Shown here: one piece after another, positions 41,413 through 49,028 of the stretch | Layout: each line of letters opens with the position of its first letter | Numbering within the stretch: the first letter of the stretch is position 1 | IMG/VR virus record: IMGVR_UViG_3300049048_000052 | Coordinates: 187,781-251,780 of that record | DNA length: 64,000 nt | Strand: one strand, 5' to 3' | From: a virus | Notes under the pieces: model-generated | The model's input: the letters and a program-made list of their open reading frames with translations, nothing else | Database searches by the model: none | What the model was told of the DNA's origin: nothing | Translations under genes and position numbers: made by a program

Positions 41413-41964
41413 CTACAGTTTTATTATTGTTTGTATGGAGTGACTCTTGTTGGTAATTCTTGCTATAGGAGTACTATAAGCAACCCAATGGAGGAGGCCC
41501 GTGCTCTTAATCTCACTGGGTAGGTATTCCTGCTTATTAGTGGGTATACCTGAGTTAAACGTCACGTTGGTGTGTAGACCTGTAACCCTATAAGCAGGCT
41601 CTGTATAATCAGTACTTTTGATTACAGTAGCTAAGTACAGGTGTGTAGGATATATCTCAAAGTACGTGCCGTCTATAAGCAAATCATCAAGATCATATAA
41701 CCTATACCAAACATTATCACACAGTATATCCTTAGAGGTTGGACAATCTGTGATCCTAGCAGCCTTGAAGGTAAGAACTCTCTTAATTAGTATAGGTTCG
41801 GGTACTCCCCTTAGATCTACTGGAGGTAGTGGTGGTTGTGTGTCATCGGGCCAGGCCGTTGGCTTTGCTATGGAGAAAAAGAAGTTATTATTGCCATTAA
41901 CAAAGTCATATATTCTATGGGCCTTCCCTTGGAGGGTTATACTCTGGTTGATTATGTTAGTCAT
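41413..41964 (-). CDS. Putative virion protein
   Basis: This 183-residue beta-rich protein of unknown function starts in a 4-base overlap with the flavoprotein gene and lies 10 bases before the 1472-residue DUF4815 gene. It contains C-P-T-S-K-D-I-L-C-D-N-V-W-Y-R-L-Y-D-L-D-D-L, a strand-turn pattern seen in phage baseplate accessory proteins. There is no enzymatic motif. The overlap couples its production to the flavoprotein. Confidence 0.5.
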   Translation of the reverse strand: MTNIINQSITLQGKAHRIYDFVNGNNNFFFSIAKPTAWPDDTQPPLPPVDLRGVPEPILIKRVLTFKAARITDCPTSKDILCDNVWYRLYDLDDLLIDGTYFEIYPTHLYLATVIKSTDYTEPAYRVTGLHTNVTFNSGIPTNKQEYLPSEIKSTGLLHWVAYSTPIARITNKSHSIQTIIKL

Positions 41965-43073
41965 ACGTTAAGAATACTATCTATTATTTCTTTTGAGGTT
42001 AGGCCTGCGGATATAAAGGAGCCTTGTCTAGGGCCGTCATATGGTATAGCTAGAACACCTGTGACATGAATGTTAGGTATGGTTGTCCTGAAGCCTTGGC
42101 TAAGTTTAGGGAAGTTAGGCATAAAGCTATAGGATTCTATAGGGTCCTTAGTAGGTATAAGCTTATAGTCTGGATCCAAGCCCGTCATGACTATTATATA
42201 GTCTATATCATCTAATACCTCTTGAAAGTCTGAGGTGTTATTACCTGTAAGACTAACTATATTAGATGAGACCCTCTGTAGTCTCCTATGTATGTAGGGA
42301 GTTATAGAGGGTTGCCATGCTTTAATATCCTGTAAGTATTTAAGTCTGAGGGGCCAATCCTGGATTCTTCTATAGAATCCACCAAGGCCTGTCTTAGGAC
42401 CCCATTCTGTCCAGGTAGGTAAGGGGTAATTAGTTACCTTAGGATCGGCCTTAGTAATCCAGTAGACAGTGTTCTCATGGGCGAATCTCTCAGTTACCTC
42501 AGCGGCACCCTGTCCACTACCTATTACACATATCCTCTTGTTAGTAGGAGACTCTGATAATAAGAAGCTAAGTTTAACCTCCTTCTGTTTCAGCTCTGTC
42601 TTAGCTATCCACTTGGGTAGTGTGCCAAGATTACAGCCTCCAAATGCTACGACGATGTTCTTGGCCTCTATTGTTTGGAATGTTGTCCTAATCTTATTAC
42701 CATCAATAAGGTTGACCCTCTCTCTAATTAGGGCGGCCCCCTGTAAAGTTAACTGGAATATATGTTTAAGGTAACCCTCGAATGTTGCCCTATCTACTTT
42801 GGAACCTTGTGTCTCCACAGCATACTGACTAGCACTATAAGGCAGATTCAACTCCATATACTCGTTAAGTGAGTACTCATACATGTCAGGCAGATATGTA
42901 AATAGATCAAAGGTAGAAGGACTCCTCATCTCAAGGTCTGGTATTATATTTGGGGCCCTCCAACTTGCCAGAGGCTGATCATCAATCATAACTACACTAA
43001 GCCCTCTCTCGATGGCATACTTAGCTACTGATAATCCCCTGGGACCTACACCTAATACTGCTAGATCAAACAT
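41961..43073 (-). CDS. FAD/NAD(P)-binding flavoprotein, N-hydroxylase/monooxygenase-like
   Basis: This 370-residue protein has two dinucleotide-binding loops: G-V-G-P-R-G at 8-13 for FAD and G-S-G-Q-G-A-A at 185-191 for NAD(P)H, with V-V-A-F-G-G between them (141-146) and a C-terminal I-P-N-I-H-V-T-G flavin-site strand. This layout fits class B flavin monooxygenases (ornithine/lysine N-hydroxylase, HpyO-like) better than thioredoxin reductases, since no C-x-x-C is present. The substrate is unknown. The gene follows a terminator, has its own promoter-like sequence and overlaps a virion gene, so it is expressed with tail genes. I know of no comparable gene in a tail operon. Confidence 0.75.
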   Translation of the reverse strand: MFDLAVLGVGPRGLSVAKYAIERGLSVVMIDDQPLASWRAPNIIPDLEMRSPSTFDLFTYLPDMYEYSLNEYMELNLPYSASQYAVETQGSKVDRATFEGYLKHIFQLTLQGAALIRERVNLIDGNKIRTTFQTIEAKNIVVAFGGCNLGTLPKWIAKTELKQKEVKLSFLLSESPTNKRICVIGSGQGAAEVTERFAHENTVYWITKADPKVTNYPLPTWTEWGPKTGLGGFYRRIQDWPLRLKYLQDIKAWQPSITPYIHRRLQRVSSNIVSLTGNNTSDFQEVLDDIDYIIVMTGLDPDYKLIPTKDPIESYSFMPNFPKLSQGFRTTIPNIHVTGVLAIPYDGPRQGSFISAGLTSKEIIDSILNV

Positions 43074-43083
43074 ATTAATACTT

Positions 43084-43094
43084 ATATAGCTAAA
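43084..43094 (-). promoter_or_regulatory. Promoter-like sequence after terminator
   Basis: On the - strand TTTAGCTATAT lies 10 bases before the flavoprotein ATG, embedded in an AT-rich stretch with TATAAGTATT. A nearly identical element (TTTAGCTTATAT) is upstream of the gene at 62017-63897. Both follow a terminator, which is where a new late transcript should start. Confidence 0.4.
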
Positions 43095-43132
43095 TCATCA
43101 TGTTCCCTAAGGGTTGTGTGATGGTGCGCAAT

Positions 43133-43163
43133 AAAAAACAGTAGGACTTTCATCCTACTGTTT
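43133..43163 (-). terminator. Intrinsic terminator after the 1188-residue tail fibre gene
   Basis: On the + strand AAACAGTAGGA (43136-43146), loop CTTTCA, TCCTACTGTTT (43153-43163) form an 11-bp stem. Reading the - strand, the stem is followed by TTTTTT (complement of 43133-43138). It ends the transcript of the genes 43182-63897. Confidence 0.9.
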
Positions 43164-43181
43164 GTCTGTTAAGAAAACCAA

Positions 43182-46100
43182 TTAGTATGTTGTTAAGGCA
43201 TACTTAGATTTCAAGGATTGCTCTATAGCCGCTGCCTCAGGTAAGGTCAGGGCTGTGTCCATAACATAGAGAGCGGCAATGTCGGCGGCTAGGGCTGGGT
43301 TACCGTTACCATCACCACATATATGACATCTAGTCCTATTCATGTGCCTATAGTTATATAGGATACTATCGTTTGTAGTATTAGAGGTAACAGTAGTAAC
43401 TCCATTTACCCTAATATAACGTGCCATATCTGGGAAGTGACTAACGACGATAACGTTCCAGCTATCCTGCACTGTATTACCAGTAGACGCCTCGTCAAAG
43501 GCCATGCCGTTGAAGCCCATAAGATATCTAGTAGCCCCGTTAGCCCCATTCTTAATAACGACGATGCCTTGGTTGTTATAGCTGGTTGTAAGGTTAAATA
43601 GAAGACCAGTTCCTACGTTGCCCTGTCTAATAACACAGATAAAAGTGAAACCTCTTTGGAAGTCCCTGAAATGTGTACCAGGTAAGTCTAATAGCTTACT
43701 ACCATTGAAGGCCAAGTAGGGTAAACCGTTGGGACCTCCCGATGTCAGGATAGGTGCACTAGCCTCTGGTCTAGTAGCCGTAATACCTGCACCAGATATA
43801 TCAGCCCAGGCGGTGACCGCATTGCCTGCCCCTACAGTAGTACCTACATCAGATTCATAACCTGCTAATAGACCTGGAGTACCAAAGAGAGTTCTAGTAG
43901 CATGAGGATACTCCTGAATACCTGTAACGTAACTATAAGTACCAGTTAAGGTCTTGCCTGCATCCGCAGCATTAAAGATAAAGGAACCATTAGACATATT
44001 AACTATGGCTTCGTTGGGACCTGGTACAGAGTTAAAGGTACCATATAAGGTTGCCAGGGGATTGCCACCATAACCAGATAGACTCAGACTGTGGTTATAG
44101 GTTTGGTCATTATCCAAACCTACAAATCTAGTATCTGGGCTACCCCCAAACATGGACTTAGGTACGATCACCCTATAAGGTGCTGTATTGGGTACAGTAA
44201 CGCTTATGGCTTGATCTATCTTAAGGGGTTTAGCGTAGAAGGCAAACTCATGGTTTAGAGTGTTACTAACATCCTTGAATATACCCCTACAGACGTACTG
44301 GGTGTAGTAGTTATTAGCTACAAAGTGAGGTGAGGATGTACCTGTTGCCCAGGCTATTGTTAAACCAAATGGCATAGCATCTGTAGATGTATGAGTAGTC
44401 TTGGCCCCAATAGCAGGCTCCTGTAACCAGGTATTAGTAATAGTACTCCAAACCCAAGGTCTAATAACCCAGGCGCTGCCATTCCATTCATAGTAATCCC
44501 AACCTAATGGGTTATCTCTAATAGTAGTACCGCTCGTACCATTGACCATATTGCTCTGATTGAATATATGGAATTGGTAGTTACCAAAGTGAGCTATACC
44601 TTTGCCCATGTAGACAAAGCGGTAGCCCATGTCTATAGCTCGGTGATCGGCTGCCACCTTAGTACCGTTAATATCCCATATAGAGGTTCTACCAATTAGA
44701 CAGTTCTTCTCAAAGAAGATTTGGTTATATGGGGCTGAGTATACGGTACTGTTCCCCAGAATCGTAAAAGCGTCTTGCTGAGTAGTACCCCATGCCATCT
44801 TAGCAAGAATATGATTACTACCATTAAACAGTTGTATAGCCCAGAAGCTACCACTGTCAGATACGTTAAAGAAGTTGTTATGGTTTATCCAATTAAGCGT
44901 ATTAACAGTTGAGGTATATAAGAAATGACCGGTGGTAGCACCTGCTGCCTGACTCCACCAAACAACTCTCCTATTACTGTTATAAGTATTAGCATTAGTG
45001 CTCTGATCCCACAAAGCAATGCCAAGGCGATCATCCACATGCTCAGGATCAACCTTTAAGAGTACTGCACATGCCCAATTACTATCTGTTAGACCAGCAT
45101 AAGTAATAGGTAAGGCAACACTAAAGTCATCACTATTAGCTAGTCTACCCTCTAGAACAGCATACACTCTACCGTTTCTACCTACGTCAACCCCATAACA
45201 AGCATCAGTTGTCATTCTGGTAACTGTAGCAGCTAGAAATGTAGGATTGAGACCTCCGGTTAGAGAGATCTTCCACAAGCCAGTAGCCCTACAGCCAGCC
45301 CATATCTCACCATTGGCAGGATTAACCTCCACTTGATTAAGGGCAGTAACAGGTAGTGCAGGGGTAGTGGTAGCATCTAGGGCTATATAAGCACCGGTCA
45401 TTATATCTACGACGTTAAGACCTGTTGCATCCCATTGGATGATAGTACTCTCATTAAATCTAATAGCCTTAAGGGAGCCCATACCATGTTCTTTAACACG
45501 TATAGCTCTGTCAGGGTGGAAGAAGGGGTTAGTAGTGATCCTATCAGCCCAGGTGTTTCCGTTCTGACCTAAGAAGTGCTTAACGTTGATCCTATAGGTG
45601 GCCGTACCTACATTACCCCCAGTTACAACATCTAGGTTGTATATCTGAGGATACTTACCAGTCCAGGTGCTAGTCGTACCTGTAACAGTAAAAATACCAG
45701 ACCCAGTAGCTAGGTTTTGATCATCCTGCATTGGTAGAGTGGCTGCGGCTGAGTGACTATACTTAGCCTGTACAACATTAGTATTGGGAGTAGCATTCTC
45801 CATAGACCAGGCAGTAGCCGATTTTAGTATAGGACTAGCCTGTGTCCAGTTAAAGGCGGGATCCAGAATACCATAGGTTATACCATTAACTACACGACCT
45901 ATCTCTTGAGTCGTGTTGACTGTATAGGTATGCTTAACCTTATATAAGGCCCTCTTAACTCCAATAGTATAACCCCTAGGTGGGGTATAGGCAGTACCCC
46001 TATTTGCTACAAAGCCTGCCTCCTGATTAGTCTCAGTATAGTAATCTATGTAAGGGAAAGTAGTAGAATTCTTAGTGACAGGAGTAAAGCTTAAAAATCC

Positions 46101-46748
46101 AGGCAGGAAAGCACCTCTAGAGTTATCATCCGAATAGGAGATGTTGGGTGCGGTGAAACCCGCCACAGCTCTATAGCATTCAATAGCGGCCTTAGGACTT
46201 ATTCTTACATGTTGGTCTACATCTACAAACTGTATTCTATAGAATATATCTATAATGTCAGAGGGCCCCTGAGTACAAGGGACATCTAATACTAACCAAG
46301 CACTAACTGCCACATCGTTAATTGGGCTAGCATGTGCATTACTTGAGGGTAGGGATGTGGTAAGGCATACCGTATTAAATGATCTAGATGAACCTATAAA
46401 ACTAATCCTGTTCTGTACCTGATAATAGGGAGGACTGACATCCTCTGTTAGGGTAGGAGATGTTACACCAGAGGCGACGAAGCCAGTGGCTATAATACCA
46501 TCTATATACCATCTACCCATATTTGGGGTCTCAGACTGATTACCTATAGATATGAAATTACCTCTCAAATAGTTCCTATGAGGGTTAGGATTACCAAAGT
46601 TGTTACCACCCTCTAACAGACCTATATAAAGCCAGTTACAGACTACGTTATCCTTCTTGATAACCTGCTTGACCTCACCAGTATTAGAATCTATAACTCT
46701 AATCTCGGCAGATCCTTTTAGTGTTGGTCCTTGAAATTGCATGTTCAT
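43182..46748 (-). CDS. Large tail fibre/adhesin with C-terminal LamG-like domain
   Basis: This 1188-residue protein begins with a short helix-poor head (Q-F-Q-G-P-T-L-K-G-S-A-E-I-R-V) common to phage fibres. The middle (about 400-800) has repeated W/G-rich strands with N-G-E-I-W-A-G-C and N-G-R-V-Y-A-V, suggesting a beta-propeller-like arrangement. The last 220 residues (from about 960, G-L-L-A-G-Y-E-S) form a concanavalin/LamG-type jelly roll with W-A-D-I-S, Y-L-A-F-N-G-S and D-I-A-A-L-Y-V-M-D. It probably binds host surface sugars. It is the last gene before the terminator at 43133. Confidence 0.7.
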   Translation of the reverse strand: MNMQFQGPTLKGSAEIRVIDSNTGEVKQVIKKDNVVCNWLYIGLLEGGNNFGNPNPHRNYLRGNFISIGNQSETPNMGRWYIDGIIATGFVASGVTSPTLTEDVSPPYYQVQNRISFIGSSRSFNTVCLTTSLPSSNAHASPINDVAVSAWLVLDVPCTQGPSDIIDIFYRIQFVDVDQHVRISPKAAIECYRAVAGFTAPNISYSDDNSRGAFLPGFLSFTPVTKNSTTFPYIDYYTETNQEAGFVANRGTAYTPPRGYTIGVKRALYKVKHTYTVNTTQEIGRVVNGITYGILDPAFNWTQASPILKSATAWSMENATPNTNVVQAKYSHSAAATLPMQDDQNLATGSGIFTVTGTTSTWTGKYPQIYNLDVVTGGNVGTATYRINVKHFLGQNGNTWADRITTNPFFHPDRAIRVKEHGMGSLKAIRFNESTIIQWDATGLNVVDIMTGAYIALDATTTPALPVTALNQVEVNPANGEIWAGCRATGLWKISLTGGLNPTFLAATVTRMTTDACYGVDVGRNGRVYAVLEGRLANSDDFSVALPITYAGLTDSNWACAVLLKVDPEHVDDRLGIALWDQSTNANTYNSNRRVVWWSQAAGATTGHFLYTSTVNTLNWINHNNFFNVSDSGSFWAIQLFNGSNHILAKMAWGTTQQDAFTILGNSTVYSAPYNQIFFEKNCLIGRTSIWDINGTKVAADHRAIDMGYRFVYMGKGIAHFGNYQFHIFNQSNMVNGTSGTTIRDNPLGWDYYEWNGSAWVIRPWVWSTITNTWLQEPAIGAKTTHTSTDAMPFGLTIAWATGTSSPHFVANNYYTQYVCRGIFKDVSNTLNHEFAFYAKPLKIDQAISVTVPNTAPYRVIVPKSMFGGSPDTRFVGLDNDQTYNHSLSLSGYGGNPLATLYGTFNSVPGPNEAIVNMSNGSFIFNAADAGKTLTGTYSYVTGIQEYPHATRTLFGTPGLLAGYESDVGTTVGAGNAVTAWADISGAGITATRPEASAPILTSGGPNGLPYLAFNGSKLLDLPGTHFRDFQRGFTFICVIRQGNVGTGLLFNLTTSYNNQGIVVIKNGANGATRYLMGFNGMAFDEASTGNTVQDSWNVIVVSHFPDMARYIRVNGVTTVTSNTTNDSILYNYRHMNRTRCHICGDGNGNPALAADIAALYVMDTALTLPEAAAIEQSLKSKYALTTY

Positions 46749-46764
46749 GTTCCTTTTATAATGT

Positions 46765-47748
46765 TTAACCTAATACTAGACCACCTGAGTTCCAGGTATA
46801 AGGCGTGTTTGTCTTAGTAGTCTGGGTTAGAGAGTAACCAGGACTCAATGGGGCTGCCTCTGCAGTGGGCTCCAGATTAACCAGTAGGCTATAGAAGGGC
46901 AGAGGAGTATTTATAAGTATAGTGGTATTAGCACTATAGGCTGGAGCTAAGACACCGGGATCTACATACTCTTGGTTAGTAAAGGCAGTGGAAAAGGTTA
47001 AGTTAGTTGGCGTTACTGTAGTACTAGCTAACCCGTAGCCTGGTGAGAGAGACCCACTATCATCCGCAATAGGTAGAGTAGGTATACTAGAGTAGTATAG
47101 AACATCTGAGTCTCTATGTCTTAATACTCCATTAGTTACATAGTTAAACCTAATCTTAAACCAGCTGGGTGCTTCATCTAATAGACCCCTAGGAACCGAG
47201 GCTGCAGGGAATGTCTCTACAGGGTCATATGTTCCCGTGGTTGGGGACAGCTTAAGCCACGTACTACTATGCCAATATAGGGTATCAGCGGGTGCAGGCC
47301 AAGTTATTAGTGCGGTAGTCGCAACGTAAGCCTTGGATAAATATAAGGGGGCTGCGGCTGTTGTAGAGGTAACAGAGGTTTGTCTGTTATCAATTTCTAT
47401 ACTCCTAGTATTGCTGTAGGCTGGGCCTACATTTGCTGGAGATTGGGGTACCGTACTTATCTTTACATCAAACGTTGTATCAACTAGTGGTCCAGGTATT
47501 GTGGCCCTTACTACAATAGGATTAATGTCTAGTACGTTATTTGCTAGACCACAGAAGGTAGGGGCTAAGGTATTCCCATTAGTAATAGTTAGCGGTCTAC
47601 CACTTATTTGACTCCAAGTAACGGGGGCATCAGGTGGACTACTGGCCATACCTGCAAACGTTAGACAATCAATACATATAACGTTGTAGGCCTCAGGACC
47701 TGTTATAGTGGCTAAGTTTAGAGCAGGAAAGAATAGAAATCTTCTCAT
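46765..47748 (-). CDS. Tail fibre-associated beta protein
   Basis: This 327-residue protein is rich in Pro, Thr and Ser, with repeated L-S-P-G-Y-x-L/S segments (three copies, around 235, 265 and 305). The first part holds W-S-Q-I-S-G-R-P-L-T-I, an Ig-like strand pattern. It lies between the LamG fibre gene and two paralogous fibre genes, so it is probably a fibre component or adaptor. Function beyond this is unknown. Confidence 0.55.
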   Translation of the reverse strand: MRRFLFFPALNLATITGPEAYNVICIDCLTFAGMASSPPDAPVTWSQISGRPLTITNGNTLAPTFCGLANNVLDINPIVVRATIPGPLVDTTFDVKISTVPQSPANVGPAYSNTRSIEIDNRQTSVTSTTAAAPLYLSKAYVATTALITWPAPADTLYWHSSTWLKLSPTTGTYDPVETFPAASVPRGLLDEAPSWFKIRFNYVTNGVLRHRDSDVLYYSSIPTLPIADDSGSLSPGYGLASTTVTPTNLTFSTAFTNQEYVDPGVLAPAYSANTTILINTPLPFYSLLVNLEPTAEAAPLSPGYSLTQTTKTNTPYTWNSGGLVLG

Positions 47749-48353
47749 TACTTTGTTACCCTCAGTGTGAATGCTAAATTAGAGGGTGTTACTACACTAA
47801 TCACTTCAAGTTCTACTAAACTATTAATTGTCACAGCACCGCTATTTGCTGTAAATGTGGTAACACTAGTACTAGCAGAGACTGCGGTAATACCACTAAC
47901 GGCTACCCCATTAACCTTAAGGGTTACTACAGCAGAGCCTGCCGTTAACCTAAGGGCTAATGAATTAATAGTATAAGCAAAGGCAGCACTTACATCTAAT
48001 ATATATGACTTAACTACAGGAGTCTCTATATGACCCGTCAAGGCATCCATATTAGCCGTAGGTATATATTTACCTAAGGTACCGTTATAACGGAGTACAT
48101 CTCCATTAACAGGGGGATTACTATCAACAGGCACACCCTGTATACCTGAGACAATAGGTAAGTTGGCAGTACCTGATAGATCCTTAGTAAGTCTAAGTCT
48201 ACCCTTAACTAGAGATGAGGCATCCACTAGTATCTGGGATACAGTTATCTTCTCATTAGTAGGAGTGCTATTAGCGGACCTAACTAAGGGTAGTAAGTCC
48301 TCGTCCGCTACGGCAGTGGCTGCTAATAATTCAGTTATCTTCTTACCAGCCAT
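47748..48353 (-). CDS. Tail fibre protein, paralog of next
   Basis: This 201-residue protein has a head typical of collar/fibre proteins: K-I-T-E-L-L-A-A-T-A-V-A-D-E-D-L-L-P-L-V. Next comes V-K-G-R-L-R-L-T-K-D-L-S-G-T-A-N-L-P as in fibre shafts, and a C-terminal beta-sandwich with V-T-L-K-V-N-G-V-A-V-S-G-I. The 219-residue neighbour has K-G-K-I-R-L-T-G-D-L-A-G-T-A and V-T-L-R-V-D-G-N-P-V-S-G-L, so shaft and tip are duplicated. The two probably form alternative or stacked fibre segments. Confidence 0.65.
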   Translation of the reverse strand: MAGKKITELLAATAVADEDLLPLVRSANSTPTNEKITVSQILVDASSLVKGRLRLTKDLSGTANLPIVSGIQGVPVDSNPPVNGDVLRYNGTLGKYIPTANMDALTGHIETPVVKSYILDVSAAFAYTINSLALRLTAGSAVVTLKVNGVAVSGITAVSASTSVTTFTANSGAVTINSLVELEVISVVTPSNLAFTLRVTK

Positions 48354-48355
48354 TC

Positions 48356-49015
48356 TTAACCTACCCTGCTAATCTCTATTGTAAATGAGAGGTCTGTTAC
48401 TGTACCTGATGGCACAACCTGCATAGATACGGTAGCCCCGATAGGAACTAATATACCCTGAGGGGCTACGGTTCTCTGTGAACCAGTATTAGCCGTCAGG
48501 TTACTTAAGCCTGATACAGGATTACCATCTACTCTAAGAGTAACCGATGCAGTACCACTTACGGTCTGCATAGTTATACCCTCTAGGTAGTAAGCATATA
48601 CGGCCCTCTGCTCTAAAATGTATGCTTTATTAAGTGGCAGCTCTATCTGCCCACTAATACTGTCTATAGGTTCAAACTTAGCAACCCTTACCCAGTTGGA
48701 TGTGTCTGAGTAGTATATAGCACCAGTCTGACTAACATATGCTAATTGAATGTCTGAGGGAGCGGGAGGTAGGGATGCTACGGTTGTGTATATAGGTATA
48801 ACAAGGGCGCCCCCATCGGAACCCCCAGTGCCGTTGCTAATACTAACAATACGTCCTTTAGCATCAACGGTTACATTAGCATTGTTGTAAAGACCTGCTA
48901 CGACCCCAGTACTAGATAGTTGGGGAGATTCAGCAGTTCCCGCTAAGTCCCCTGTGAGTCTGATCTTACCCTTAATAGTCTGGGTAGCATCAGGTGTATA
49001 TAAATTAAGTCCCAT
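48356..49015 (-). CDS. Tail fibre protein, paralog of previous
   Basis: This 219-residue fibre protein has the shaft signature K-G-K-I-R-L-T-G-D-L-A-G-T-A, then T-V-D-A-K-G-R-I-V-S-I, a fibre-repeat motif common to tail and fibre proteins of many phages. It then has I-Y-Y-S-D-T-S-N-W-V-R-V-A and a C-terminal beta-sandwich shared with its neighbour. It ends 2 bases from the start of the next fibre gene. Confidence 0.68.
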   Translation of the reverse strand: MGLNLYTPDATQTIKGKIRLTGDLAGTAESPQLSSTGVVAGLYNNANVTVDAKGRIVSISNGTGGSDGGALVIPIYTTVASLPPAPSDIQLAYVSQTGAIYYSDTSNWVRVAKFEPIDSISGQIELPLNKAYILEQRAVYAYYLEGITMQTVSGTASVTLRVDGNPVSGLSNLTANTGSQRTVAPQGILVPIGATVSMQVVPSGTVTDLSFTIEISRVG

Positions 49016-49028
49016 TTGATATCAGCCT

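Noticed and set aside
41618-42069. + strand frames opposite 41413-43073
   Set aside because: They run against two good - strand genes, do not match any family and have no ribosome site.
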